A DNA stretch of 64,000 bases from positions 1-64,000 of the forward strand of contig JAGXIL010000039.1 in NCBI GenBank assembly GCA_024635655.1, in the 5' to 3' direction. Positions 34,690 to 44,177 of this stretch are shown piece after piece (the first letter of the stretch is position 1; the number at the start of each line of letters is the position of its first letter). The translations under genes and the position numbers were made by a program. Below the pieces are notes generated by a model that had not been told where the DNA came from, made no database searches, and saw only the letters and a list, made by a program, of their open reading frames with translations. Source of the stretch: Gillisia sp. (lineage in GTDB: Bacteria > Bacteroidota > Bacteroidia > Flavobacteriales > Flavobacteriaceae).

Positions 34690-34818
34690 GCCTTTAATCG
34701 AATAATTCCTGTAGGAAGACTAATTGATATTTTTAACTGCTAAATTTAATTTATCAATTTTTCTTAACCAACTAAATTCTTACCCTACTATACCCCTATT
34801 TAGTACTAATAAGGCTTT

Positions 34819-35457
34819 ATGAGTACCATTTTAATAGCAGACCATCACCCTATCACAAGGGAAGGTATTACTTCATTACTTAGTAAAAATGAGGATCTTC
34901 AGATCATTGGAACAGTTTCCACAGGAAATGAATTGTTCAAGTTCTTGAAAAACAAAATTCCAGATGTCCTGATCATGGAGATCGATCTGCCTGAGATCAA
35001 CGGAATTACCGCTCTAAGAACCATAAAATCACAGTTTACCGGAACAAAAATGCTGGTGTTCACCTGTCATCCCGAAGAAATGTATGCCCTTAGCGCAATA
35101 AAAGCAGGGGCCTCCGGGTATTTATCCAAAACAGTTTCCACAGAAAATCTTTTACAGGCCATACAGCAGGTAGCCCGCGGTGGGATATATTTGAACAAAA
35201 ATATAACGGAAAAGATCAATTCCGGATTTCCGCAAAGCAACGGACTAATTTCCAAGTTTAAAAAACTTTCTACCAGGGAGGCAGAAGTACTAAATATGCT
35301 GGCTTCAGGAAAGCGCAACAAAGATATTGCCGATGCGCTTAGTATTAATGAGAAGACGGTAAGTACATACAAGACCCGGTTGCTGCAAAAACTTAAGGTT
35401 GATAATCTTGCCGATCTTATTCATCAAACCAGGCTCCTGCAAATCAAACCTACATAA
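34819..35457 (+). CDS. NarL/LuxR-type response regulator with altered phospho-site
   Basis: The 212-residue protein has a receiver domain (1-120) and a LuxR/NarL helix-turn-helix (about 148-205: LSTREAEVLNMLASGKRNKDIADALSINEKTV). The phospho-acceptor position carries Glu54 (IMEIDLP) instead of Asp, and the acidic pair is reduced to Asp8-His9 (ADHHP). The conserved Lys104 (GYLSK) is kept. Glu at this place often mimics the phosphorylated form, so the protein may be active without a kinase, or be controlled by another ligand. There is no adjacent kinase. Its 3' end overlaps that of convergent dnaG by 8 nt. Confidence 0.85.
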   Translation: MSTILIADHHPITREGITSLLSKNEDLQIIGTVSTGNELFKFLKNKIPDVLIMEIDLPEINGITALRTIKSQFTGTKMLVFTCHPEEMYALSAIKAGASGYLSKTVSTENLLQAIQQVARGGIYLNKNITEKINSGFPQSNGLISKFKKLSTREAEVLNMLASGKRNKDIADALSINEKTVSTYKTRLLQKLKVDNLADLIHQTRLLQIKPT

Positions 35458-37411
35458 CCCGATTCAATTTATTGGAAAGCAATTTTTTAAGGGATAAATA
35501 ATCCATAATATCCTGCATGCTCTCTTTGGAATCCTCTTCTGCCGTAGCGTCTTTTATTTTCCTGGAGAGTTCATCGATCTTTTGGCTTATTAAAAAACGT
35601 CGTAACGCCAGAATAGTCTCATTCACCAACCTTGCAATAGTGGTATTCTTGTTTTTTACCATGATATTATTCCGTTCCCAATCATGCAGGCTGTACTGTT
35701 CTTCCTCCATTAACAGGGTAGTCACTTCTGAAGATAACTCCGGGTTCAGGTTATTAACAAATTTTTCAAAATCCACTTCCCCTCCTTCATTGAGCATTGC
35801 AATGATCTTCACGTACAATTCCCTGAATTTTTCATTGGTAAAAGCCACCTCATCTTCCTGAAGATCCAGAAAGATCTTTTCAAATACTTTAGCTTTTTGA
35901 ACCTCCTGTTCCATCACCAGTTCTCCCTTATCGTTTTCCTTGAGCACCATATCTTCAAACTCCTCTTCCACGGTACCGTAAAGCATCAACAGACTAATGA
36001 TCTTTCGCTCGAGCTCAAACAGCTCATCTACCTTGAATTTTTCGGCCTGTGGTTCCCTAATAACTTCAAGTGGTTTTGACTTCTTCGGGGATATTCCTGA
36101 TGCTTTCCCTTCCTTAGCAAGGATCTGAGAAAGGGTATTGAACAAAACACTTTCAGAAATGTCCATGATCCTGGAACACTCCTGTATATAAACTTCCTGC
36201 TGAATTTGATTGGGGATCTTGGATATACTGGATACCATATCCTGAATTAAACTGGCTCGTTTTACCGGGTCATTCTTTGCATCTTCATAAAGTAATGACG
36301 CCTTGAACTCAATAAAATCCTTTGCGTTTTCTTCCAGGTACTCCTTCAGCTCAGCCTCAGAATTTTTCCTGGCAAAACTATCAGGATCCTCCCCGTCCGG
36401 GAAGACACAAACTTTCACGTTCATTCCCTGCTCCAGGATAAGATCAATTCCTCTTATGGAAGCCCTCATTCCCGCAGCATCCCCGTCAAAAAGCACGGTG
36501 ATATTTTTGGTGAGCCTGTTGATTAGCCTTATTTGCTCAGAGGTAAGGGAAGTTCCTGAAGAGGATACCACGTTTTCAATTCCGCTCTGGTGAAGCTGTA
36601 TAACATCGGTATATCCCTCAACCATATAACAGTTATCCTCTTTGGCAATTGCCTGTTTGGCGTAATAGATCCCGTAAAGGACCTTACTTTTATGGTAGAT
36701 CTCACTTTCAGGCGAATTGAGGTACTTTGCCGCTTTTTTATCGTTGGTAAGGATCCTTCCTCCAAAACCCAAAACCCTGCCGGACATGGAATGTATAGGA
36801 AACATTACCCTGCCTTTGAACCTGTCAAATTGCTTTTCTCCTTTAACTATAGTTAGGCCTGTTTTTTCAAGGAATTCCAGTTTATAACCTTTCCTTATAG
36901 CTTCAGATGTAAAAGCGTCCCATTCGTCAAGACAATAGCCCAACTGAAATTTATTAATGGTTTCTTCAGTAAACCCCCTTTCCTTAAAATAGCTTAGACC
37001 AATGGCTTTTCCCTGATCTGTCCTGAGCATGGTATTTTGAAAATATTTACTTGCAAATTCCGAAACCAGGTACATACTTTCCCGCTCATCTTCCTGCTGT
37101 TTCTGCTCTGTAGACTGCTCTGTTTCTTCTATTTCAATATTATACTTTTTGGCAAGATATTTTATGGCTTCCGGATAAGTGAAATGCTCGTGCTCCATGA
37201 GAAAGGCCACCACGTTCCCTCCTTTTCCGCTGGAGAAATCCTTCCATATTTGTTTCACCGGAGATACCATAAAACTGGGAGTGCGTTCTTCAGAAAAAGG
37301 ACTAAGGCCTTTATAGTTTGTACCCGACTTTTTAAGGTTCACAAAATCCCCCAGCACCTCTTCAACGCGCGCGGTTTCAAATACCTGATCAATTGTGTTT
37401 TTAGAAATCAA
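35450..37411 (-). CDS. dnaG: DNA primase without zinc ligands
   Basis: DnaG makes RNA primers for replication. The N-terminal region keeps the shape of the zinc-ribbon domain (YKGLSPFSEERTPSF, VSPVKQIWKDFSSGKGGN), but the four zinc ligands Cys, His, Cys, Cys are replaced by Ser, Ser, Asp and Ser. The RNA polymerase core (about 115-320) contains FGGRI, VEGYTDVIQLHQSGIENVVSSSG and the metal-binding DGDAAGMRA. I place the start at TTG 37411, giving (M)ISKNTIDQVFETARVEE and 653 residues; an ATG 60 nt upstream adds a hydrophobic extension foreign to the family. The C-terminal part, which binds the helicase, is diverged. Confidence 0.93.
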   Translation of the reverse strand: MISKNTIDQVFETARVEEVLGDFVNLKKSGTNYKGLSPFSEERTPSFMVSPVKQIWKDFSSGKGGNVVAFLMEHEHFTYPEAIKYLAKKYNIEIEETEQSTEQKQQEDERESMYLVSEFASKYFQNTMLRTDQGKAIGLSYFKERGFTEETINKFQLGYCLDEWDAFTSEAIRKGYKLEFLEKTGLTIVKGEKQFDRFKGRVMFPIHSMSGRVLGFGGRILTNDKKAAKYLNSPESEIYHKSKVLYGIYYAKQAIAKEDNCYMVEGYTDVIQLHQSGIENVVSSSGTSLTSEQIRLINRLTKNITVLFDGDAAGMRASIRGIDLILEQGMNVKVCVFPDGEDPDSFARKNSEAELKEYLEENAKDFIEFKASLLYEDAKNDPVKRASLIQDMVSSISKIPNQIQQEVYIQECSRIMDISESVLFNTLSQILAKEGKASGISPKKSKPLEVIREPQAEKFKVDELFELERKIISLLMLYGTVEEEFEDMVLKENDKGELVMEQEVQKAKVFEKIFLDLQEDEVAFTNEKFRELYVKIIAMLNEGGEVDFEKFVNNLNPELSSEVTTLLMEEEQYSLHDWERNNIMVKNKNTTIARLVNETILALRRFLISQKIDELSRKIKDATAEEDSKESMQDIMDYLSLKKLLSNKLNRVM

Positions 37412-37602
37412 ATCTTTAGGAAATATAGGAGTAAAGAATACTTCAAATGTAAGAATAAAAAAAGAGAACAATTTTCATTTTCCATGAAAACCATTCTCTT
37501 AACAACTTAGCAGATTGTCTGACTATAAAGTATCAAAAGGCACGCCAATCTGAATTTTCTAATGATCTAAGCTGTTGAAGCTTAAAAGTTTAACAATTTA
37601 TT

Positions 37603-38628
37603 TTAATTAAGATCATATCTTAATCCTGCAGAAATATTGTATAATTCTGCATTAGGATCTGTAAAGATGGGATTAAGATCATATTTCACATATAAACTAG
37701 TATCTCCCCATCCCATATAGGCACTTAGACCGTAAACAAAATCATTGGTATTAAAATCCCCTTTATTTTTGATTTTCACATTATCCCCATTTTCCTCATA
37801 CTTCAGCTTCTGTCTATCTCCAATATTAAATCCGGCAAACCCTCCCACTCCCAACTTGAATTTATTTGCTGTAGAGAACCAGGTCTGGGAATCAGTGTCA
37901 ACCCGTTTGGATGGGCCAAATTCAAAATGTACCGGAAATACAAGGTTATCCATTCTAAATTTTGATTTTTTGAGATCAATAGGATATTCCACAAGATTTG
38001 TAAGATCTCCATCTTCTACAAATATGCGATTGTCTGTGGGTTTTAATCCGTTGAACTGGAAGGAAAAACCATAGCGAAATCTCATCCAGTTTGAATTTTC
38101 AAAAACCCTGGTGCGCCAGGCGACCCCTATCTCAAAGAACCTGCTTCCGGCCAGTTTGAAATCTGAATTATTGAAATCAAAATCTTCCCCACCCTCAATG
38201 GCATTGTTAAATCCTGCAGCCATTACCAGATGCGTGGAAGTCCGGCTGTAAATTTTGCGTTTTTTATAATCCTCATCTTCCCAATCTTTATCAGTAGACT
38301 TTTCTTTTTCTCCACGGTTTGTATTCCTGGTTTCCCAGGCCATTTCATTCTCCAGGATCGCAATGCGGTTTTCAATATTAAGGGCGTGTTTTTTTGCGGC
38401 TTCTTCCTTAAGAACCTCGGCCTCCTCTTTAGTTAACTCATTTTTTTCAAGCCTAAGATTAATATTTTCAACTGTTTTCTTTAAATCCGCTTTTTCCTCA
38501 GCTACTATCTTTTCCTTTTCTTTAATTATACGTTCTGTTCTTTCCGTTTTGCTTTCTTCCTGGGCTTGTAGGTTTGGCAATGCAAAAGTGAATAATAGCA
38601 GGCTTAAAATAATGGTAATTGTTTTCAT
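37603..38628 (-). CDS. outer-membrane beta-barrel protein with N-terminal coiled coil
   Basis: The 341-residue protein has a signal peptide (cleavage after LQAQ, about residue 22) and then a strongly charged coiled coil of Glu/Lys heptads (about 25-115). From about residue 130 alternating beta-strands follow (RFRYGFSFQFNGL, KLGVGGFAGFNIG, FVYGLSAYMGWG) and a final ISAGLRYDLN. It should form a small barrel in the outer membrane with a periplasmic helical part. It lies downstream of the sigma-factor gene and the membrane protein at 38723, a trio that suggests a common envelope-related regulon. No specific family was recognised. Confidence 0.7.
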   Translation of the reverse strand: MKTITIILSLLLFTFALPNLQAQEESKTERTERIIKEKEKIVAEEKADLKKTVENINLRLEKNELTKEEAEVLKEEAAKKHALNIENRIAILENEMAWETRNTNRGEKEKSTDKDWEDEDYKKRKIYSRTSTHLVMAAGFNNAIEGGEDFDFNNSDFKLAGSRFFEIGVAWRTRVFENSNWMRFRYGFSFQFNGLKPTDNRIFVEDGDLTNLVEYPIDLKKSKFRMDNLVFPVHFEFGPSKRVDTDSQTWFSTANKFKLGVGGFAGFNIGDRQKLKYEENGDNVKIKNKGDFNTNDFVYGLSAYMGWGDTSLYVKYDLNPIFTDPNAELYNISAGLRYDLN

Positions 38629-38722
38629 GATCTTTTTGTTTTAGTGTTCGTTTCCCGCCTCCGGTTAAGAAGGCGGATCACGAAGCTGGTTGATGATTAA
38701 TTAATGATTGATGAATTTATTT

Positions 38723-39499
38723 TTAAGTGCGATTTGCTACCGCTGTTTTGGCTTTGGTATACCCCTCCTTCAACAGGTCAAAAACCTTGTCTCTAAAAGA
38801 TTGTTCCAGCTCCATTTCCACGTCAAATAACAGGTCTCCTGAATCTATGGTCCCGGAAAGTGATTCCCGGTTCTGTTCCAGGCTTATCTCCCCTGCAGCT
38901 TTATAGAGAAGGGCATCAATTTCTGCATCGGTTGCATCTCCCTTTTCATTTGTAGAAATGCCTGCGATAAGTTCCTCCAGTTTTGGATTAATTAAAGCTT
39001 CTTCAGCGGTCCCGGGAGATGAAGGAATTTCAGCATTATCCTCGGGTACATCTATTATTTGAGCCGATGCCATTTGAGCTTCAGATTTCTCCTGTAGAAC
39101 AGGCTTTAAAATTTCCGCCGGTTTGTTGTTTTCTACGGAAAATGTCGTTTCTTTTTCTGAAATTTTCTCTTTTTCAGAATTCTCATCTTGTTTATCTTCT
39201 TCTATAGCTACGAGTGTATTTTCTTGTGCCGGATCAGCCTTTTCCTGAAACACTTTTTCTGAAGGACCATCTACAATTCCCGGAGATTCCACACCTGGAT
39301 CAAAATTAAATGCCAGGCTGTAAATAAGCACTCCTCCAACTATAGTCGCTGCAATTCCAATCCACCAGAAAATTGGACTGGCTTTCTTATCAGAAGAATC
39401 TAACCTTTTGGAAAGTTGGTCCCAACTTCCTGCTGAAGGTTTTATCTCCCTATGCTCTAATTTATTTTTGAACTGATCTTCAAACTGTTGTCGTCCCAT
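38723..39499 (-). CDS. single-pass membrane protein, possible anti-sigma factor
   Basis: The 258-residue protein starts with a soluble N-terminal region (about 1-40; FEDQFKNKLEHREIKPSAGSWDQL), has one transmembrane helix (FWWIGIAATIVGGVLIYSLAF, about 44-64) and then a long acidic, Glu/Pro/Ala-rich periplasmic tail. Its start overlaps the end of the ECF sigma-factor gene by 20 nt. The position and topology are those of an anti-sigma factor, and the 'PSAGSWDQL' type of N-terminus occurs in such Bacteroidota proteins. No classical ZAS zinc motif is present, so the role is inferred from context. Confidence 0.6.
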   Translation of the reverse strand: MGRQQFEDQFKNKLEHREIKPSAGSWDQLSKRLDSSDKKASPIFWWIGIAATIVGGVLIYSLAFNFDPGVESPGIVDGPSEKVFQEKADPAQENTLVAIEEDKQDENSEKEKISEKETTFSVENNKPAEILKPVLQEKSEAQMASAQIIDVPEDNAEIPSSPGTAEEALINPKLEELIAGISTNEKGDATDAEIDALLYKAAGEISLEQNRESLSGTIDSGDLLFDVEMELEQSFRDKVFDLLKEGYTKAKTAVANRT

Positions 39500-40049
39500 A
39501 ACCTGCTGGTTTTTGTGTTCCTAATTTTTCCTGTAACATCTTGCGCGCTTTGAATAGCTGAGATTTTGATGTTCCGGAAGAGATCTTGAGTATTTCAGCA
39601 ATTTCGTGATGCTTATATCCTTCAATAGCGTACATCACAAATACTACCTTGTAACCTTCGGGTAAACCATCTATTAGCTGCTGAATATGATCTGCATCAA
39701 TATCGGCCTGTATGGGATCAAAACTTTCGCTATGGTTTTCCATGGCTTCTTCCGAAAATTCGAGATCTTTCTTTCCCCTTAAAAAGCTAATTGATTCCCT
39801 CACCATGATCTTTCTTATCCAGCCTTCAAAGCTGCCGGCATTCTTAAAATCCTTCAAATGCGTAAAAACCTTAAAAAATCCATTGAGCATCACCTCTTCC
39901 GCATGTTGCAGATCTTTGATATACATTCTGCACACACTCAACATTTTTCCCGAAAACCGCTCATACAATAGATGTTGCGCCTCCCGGTTTCCGCCTGTCG
40001 CTTTCGCGATAAGCTGAGATTCATTTTTATAAAGCGGAATTACTTTCAC
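39480..40049 (-). CDS. ECF-type RNA polymerase sigma factor
   Basis: The 189-residue protein has sigma region 2 (about 20-90: LLYERFSGKMLSVCRMYIKDLQHAEEVMLNGFFKVF) and region 4 (about 125-175: IDGLPEGYKVVFVMYAIEGYKHHEIAEILKISSGTSKSQLFKARKML), without region 3. It should direct RNA polymerase to a small regulon. The region between is acidic and long (about 95-122). It is followed by an overlapping membrane-protein gene that may be its anti-sigma factor and by an outer-membrane protein gene that may be a target. Confidence 0.9.
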   Translation of the reverse strand: MKVIPLYKNESQLIAKATGGNREAQHLLYERFSGKMLSVCRMYIKDLQHAEEVMLNGFFKVFTHLKDFKNAGSFEGWIRKIMVRESISFLRGKKDLEFSEEAMENHSESFDPIQADIDADHIQQLIDGLPEGYKVVFVMYAIEGYKHHEIAEILKISSGTSKSQLFKARKMLQEKLGTQKPAGYGTTTV

Positions 40050-40278
40050 GAGCTTTGATTTAGCCTTCTATTTATATAGACGCTTGAAATTTACAAAAGG
40101 TTGCCTGAGGGGGTGATTTTTTTTAAATTTTTTTTAGAAAAGGTTTTTTTTAAAGAAGGTATCATCAGATCAAACTTTTTAAAGAAAAAGTCTCGGCAAT
40201 GCTGTTGCACAATAAATGATAGATTGCTGAACCTTTTAAATGAACAGGGAATATTATTAAAACATCTCGAGATGCTTA

Positions 40279-41256
40279 TTATTTCTTTCGCTCTATTACG
40301 TAGTTTACCATAAGCTCAAGTGAATCTTTATAAGGGGAATCGGGAAAATCTTGTAACAGCTCAAGGGCCTCTTTTTGAAACTCCAGCATTTTGGCAATGG
40401 CATAATCAAGACCCCCCTGGGTTTTCACAAAAGTGATTACCTCCTTTACCCTTTTTCGGTCCTTATTGTGATTTTTTACCGAATTAATGATCCACTTCTT
40501 TTCTTTAGGAGAAGAATTATTTAAAGTATAAATAAGGGGAAGGGTCATCTTCTGTTCTTTAATATCGATACCGGTAGGTTTTCCTATCTGCTCATCGCCG
40601 TAATCAAAAAGATCATCTTTAATCTGAAAGGCCATTCCTATAAGCTCTCCGAATTTGCGCATTTTTTCTATCTCTTCCGATTCAGGTTTTACAGATGCTG
40701 CTCCAAGGCTGCAACAAGCAGCAATAAGGGTGGCTGTTTTTTGACGGATGATGTCGTAGTAAACCTCTTCAGTAATATCAAGTTTGCGGGCTTTTTCAAT
40801 CTGCAGCAATTCCCCCTCGCTCATTTCGCGAACGGCAACAGAAATGATCTTGAGCAGATCAAAGTCATTATTATCTATGGAAAGCAATAAACCTTTGGAA
40901 AGTAGATAATCTCCAACAAGTACTGCAATCTTATTTTTCCAGAGCGCATTGATGCTGAAGAAACCGCGGCGGCGATTTGAATCATCTACCACATCATCAT
41001 GTACAAGGGTCGCGGTATGTATTAATTCAATAACCGCTGCGCCCCGATACGTGCGTTCATTAACATTCCCGCCTGAAACCATTTTGGCTACCAGGAGCAC
41101 GAACATTGGCCGCATTTGCTTGCCTTTTCGATTTACGATATAGTGGGTGATCCGGTTTAATAAGGCCACTTTGGAAGACATGGATTCGAAGAACTTTTTT
41201 TCAAAAAGCTCCATCTCTTTTTCTACCGGTAATTTTATTTGAGAGATGACCTTCAT
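40279..41256 (-). CDS. long-chain polyprenyl diphosphate synthase
   Basis: This 325-residue trans-prenyltransferase elongates allylic diphosphates with isopentenyl diphosphate. The first Asp-rich motif is in HDDVVDDSNRRRG (about 90-102) and the second in IKDDLFDYGDEQIGKPTG (about 215-232). The residues before the first motif (AAVIELIHTATLV) are small, as in long-chain enzymes, so it probably makes the side chain of menaquinone. The exact chain length cannot be read. Normal length; separate from neighbours. Confidence 0.9.
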   Translation of the reverse strand: MKVISQIKLPVEKEMELFEKKFFESMSSKVALLNRITHYIVNRKGKQMRPMFVLLVAKMVSGGNVNERTYRGAAVIELIHTATLVHDDVVDDSNRRRGFFSINALWKNKIAVLVGDYLLSKGLLLSIDNNDFDLLKIISVAVREMSEGELLQIEKARKLDITEEVYYDIIRQKTATLIAACCSLGAASVKPESEEIEKMRKFGELIGMAFQIKDDLFDYGDEQIGKPTGIDIKEQKMTLPLIYTLNNSSPKEKKWIINSVKNHNKDRKRVKEVITFVKTQGGLDYAIAKMLEFQKEALELLQDFPDSPYKDSLELMVNYVIERKK

Positions 41257-41310
41257 AAGGATTTCAAAGATAGCTAAACATAATGGTATTTAACTTATAA
41301 TAGCCATTTC

Positions 41311-42354
41311 CTATGAAGATTTGTTTGCAAGCTGCCCGCAGGCAGCATCAATATCCTTACCACGGGATCGGCGAACGGTTACCGTAATTCCATTTTGTTC
41401 CAGCATGGTCTCATACATATGGGTGGCCTGTGAAGTTGCCTGCTGGAAAACGCCGTCGTCTATAGGATTATATTCAATAAGATTGACTTTACACGGAACG
41501 TATTTACAAAACTTCACCAGAGCTTCAGCATCTTTTGGCTGATCGTTAATGCCTTCCCATACAATATATTCGTAGGTGATCCTGCTTTTGGTCTTTGCAT
41601 ACCAGTATTCCAAAGCCTCCCTAAGATCGGCAAGAGGAAATGTTGCATTAAAAGGCATAATGGTGGTTCTCACCTCATCTATGGCCGAATGCAGGGAAAC
41701 GGCTAGTTTTATCTTCGCCTCATCATCTGCTAGCTTTTTGATCATTTTTGGCACCCCTGATGTGGAAATGGTGATTCGTTTTGGGGACATTCCCAACCCA
41801 TCTTTGGAAGTGATCTTATCAACAGCTTTCATTACATTGTTGTAATTCATAAGCGGCTCCCCCATTCCCATAAAAACGATATTAGAAAGCGGTTTATCAA
41901 AATACAACCTGCTCTCATTGTCTATGGCCACCACCTGGTCATAAATCTCATCGGGATTTAGATTCCGCATTCGCTTCAAAGTTGCCGTTGCACAAAACTT
42001 ACAATCTAAACTGCAACCAACCTGCGAGGAAACACAGGCCGTAGTTCTTTTGGGGGTGGGAATAAGGACAGATTCCACCGTAAGATTATCGTGAAGCTTT
42101 ACCGCATTTTTGATAGTTCCATCACTACTGCGCTGCATGAGGTCAACCCTTATATGGTTGATCACGAAATTCTCCTGAAGCATCTCCCGGGTTTGTTTGG
42201 AAATATTGGTCATAGCCTCAAAACTATGTGCACCTTTATTCCACAACCACTCGTAAACCTGCGTTCCCCGGAAAGATTTATCGCCCTGGGCGACAAAAAA
42301 ATCCTGAAGTTGCTGTTTGGTTAACGCCCGTATATCTTTCTTATCATTTTTCAC
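41311..42354 (-). CDS. rlmN: 23S rRNA/tRNA adenine C2-methyltransferase RlmN
   Basis: RlmN is a radical SAM enzyme that methylates A2503 of 23S rRNA and A37 of some tRNAs. The iron-sulfur cluster motif CxxxCxxC is at Cys114, Cys118 and Cys121 (VGCSLDCKFCATATL). Other landmarks are VFMGMGEPLMNYNNV, ITISTSGVPKMI, AVSLHSAIDEVR and the C-terminal catalytic Cys in DIDAACGQLA. The 347 residues are normal. A repeat-rich spacer of about 680 nt lies upstream. Confidence 0.95.
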   Translation of the reverse strand: MKNDKKDIRALTKQQLQDFFVAQGDKSFRGTQVYEWLWNKGAHSFEAMTNISKQTREMLQENFVINHIRVDLMQRSSDGTIKNAVKLHDNLTVESVLIPTPKRTTACVSSQVGCSLDCKFCATATLKRMRNLNPDEIYDQVVAIDNESRLYFDKPLSNIVFMGMGEPLMNYNNVMKAVDKITSKDGLGMSPKRITISTSGVPKMIKKLADDEAKIKLAVSLHSAIDEVRTTIMPFNATFPLADLREALEYWYAKTKSRITYEYIVWEGINDQPKDAEALVKFCKYVPCKVNLIEYNPIDDGVFQQATSQATHMYETMLEQNGITVTVRRSRGKDIDAACGQLANKSS

Positions 42355-43036
42355 GCTGCAAAAGTATGAAGATTTTTAGGATTTATATGCCAGAGCTATG
42401 CCAGCTTTTTGTTTTTCAGGTACATATGTTGAGGGAAAGGAAAAGCCACGAATGCACGAATGTTTTTTGGTAAACATTTGCTCCGGCTTAGGACTATACT
42501 AAATTTTTGTTTTTGGTACTCTTGATTTCGGAGGAAAGCCACGAATGCACGAATATTTTTGGATCACACGTGTGCGGGCTTAAGATTATGTGAAAGATTT
42601 CGTTTTTCTGGTACTCTTTTTTCTCGGGACGAGGAAGCCACGAATGCCTTTTGAATGGAGTTTAGAGCTTGGAATTGGAATTTTTTTCTGTTCTTGGTTT
42701 TCAAGCTGGAGATTGTTGACATTTCCTTCACTTTTCGTTTTGCCTCACATTGAAAAATTTTCCCGCTGATCCCGCGGATATAAAATCGCAGAATCCGCAG
42801 AAGATGCAGGTTGTTCTGTTTTCTGTTTTCTGCTTTCTGTTTGAAAATCTAGGGGTTTCCCTATTAGCTTCTCATCTTTAAAGCTTTTTTTGGAATTTGG
42901 AATTTGGAATTTCTATTTTTTATTTTTTAACATTTACATTCGTGCATTCGTGGCTTCCCATCAGAAGAAAAAAAGCCACGAAACACAATTTTATTCGTGC
43001 ATTCGTGGCTTTAAATTTTAAAGATATTCAGGGAAT
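42355..43036. repeat. degenerate repeat field with AGCCACGAATGCACGAAT motifs
   Basis: The spacer between rlmN and queA contains five or six copies of an 18-bp motif AGCCACGAATGCACGAAT: direct at 42444-42461 and 42537-42554, truncated at 42636-42648, inverted at 42938-42955 and 42993-43010. The direct copies belong to an imperfect 93-99-bp tandem repeat whose spacers also match (GGTACTCTT, CGGCTTAGGA/CGGGCTTAAGA). Three tandem GGAATTT units occur near 42893-42912. The last inverted copy pairs with AAAGCCACGAA at 42972-42982, a likely terminator for queA. No gene is seen. Confidence 0.7.
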
Positions 43037-44086
43037 TTAGATGATCAACATCGCATCTCCGTATGTGTAAAATTTATATTTTTCTTTGATCGCTTCGGCA
43101 TAGGCCTTCTTCATAAAATCATGTCCTGCAAATGCAGAAACCATCATCATCAAAGTAGATTTTGGCGTATGGAAGTTGGTGATCATCGCATTTGCAATGC
43201 TGAAATCGTAAGGAGGAAAAATAAATTTATTTGTCCATCCGCTGAATTCATTTAAGGTATGATTTGAAGAAACCGCACTCTCGAGTACTCTCATGGAAGT
43301 AGTACCTACAGCACAAATTCTTCTGCGTTCCTTTATGGCTTTATTAATGGTAGTTACAGCTCTTTCTTCTATAAAGGCTTCTTCACTATCCATTTTATGC
43401 TTGGAAAGATCTTCTACCTCCACAGGGTTAAATGTTCCCAAACCAACATGTAGGGTAACTTCTGCAAAATCAACTCCTTTAATTTCAAGGCGTTTCAGCA
43501 AATGTTTTGAAAAATGCAATCCTGCGGTTGGAGCCGCTACTGCACCTTCACGCTTGGCGTAAATGGTTTGGTATCTTTCGGCATCCTCCGGGGTAACATC
43601 TCTTTTGATGTATTTAGGAAGCGGAGTTTCGCCCAGTTCTTCAAGTTTTTTTCTGAATTCAGGATAGGATCCGTCGTAAAGAAATCTCAAAGTCCTTCCT
43701 CGGGAAGTAGTATTATCAATAACTTCAGCTACAAGGCTTTCATCATCACCAAAATATAATTTGTTACCTATTCTTATTTTTCTGGCAGGATCTACAAGTA
43801 CATCCCATAATTTAGTTTCAGCATTTAACTCCCTTAATAAGAACACTTCTATCCTGGCGCCTGTCTTTTCCTTGTTCCCATACAAACGGGCAGGAAATAC
43901 TTTTGTATTATTCAAAACCATCACATCCTGTGGTTCAAAATAATCTAGTACGTCTTTAAATAGTTTGTGTTCGATTGTTTGTTCTTTTCTATTAAGAACC
44001 ATCAGTCTTGCCTCATCCCGGTTTTCAGACGGATATTCCGCCAGAAGCTCTTCCGGAAGTTCAAAACCGAATTGTGAAAGTTTCAT
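43037..44086 (-). CDS. queA: S-adenosylmethionine:tRNA ribosyltransferase-isomerase
   Basis: QueA transfers and isomerises the ribosyl part of S-adenosylmethionine onto preQ1 in tRNA, making epoxyqueuosine. I chose the ATG at 44086 ([19 protein letters not shown], 349 residues), the usual N-terminus. An ATG 33 nt upstream adds residues foreign to the family. Landmarks are [67 protein letters not shown] and [12 protein letters not shown]. No preQ1 riboswitch was seen upstream. Confidence 0.95.
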   Translation of the reverse strand: MKLSQFGFELPEELLAEYPSENRDEARLMVLNRKEQTIEHKLFKDVLDYFEPQDVMVLNNTKVFPARLYGNKEKTGARIEVFLLRELNAETKLWDVLVDPARKIRIGNKLYFGDDESLVAEVIDNTTSRGRTLRFLYDGSYPEFRKKLEELGETPLPKYIKRDVTPEDAERYQTIYAKREGAVAAPTAGLHFSKHLLKRLEIKGVDFAEVTLHVGLGTFNPVEVEDLSKHKMDSEEAFIEERAVTTINKAIKERRRICAVGTTSMRVLESAVSSNHTLNEFSGWTNKFIFPPYDFSIANAMITNFHTPKSTLMMMVSAFAGHDFMKKAYAEAIKEKYKFYTYGDAMLII

Positions 44087-44177
44087 TCCCATAAATATAA
44101 GTGTTTTTTGAGGCTGCAAATATACAACCTCGCGATAGGCGTTGTCAAGGAAAAGGGTGTTTATTTATAGAAATTCC

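Noticed and set aside
42444-43012. CRISPR array
   Set aside because: Repeats occur in both orientations with unequal spacers that are similar to each other, and no cas gene is in the window.
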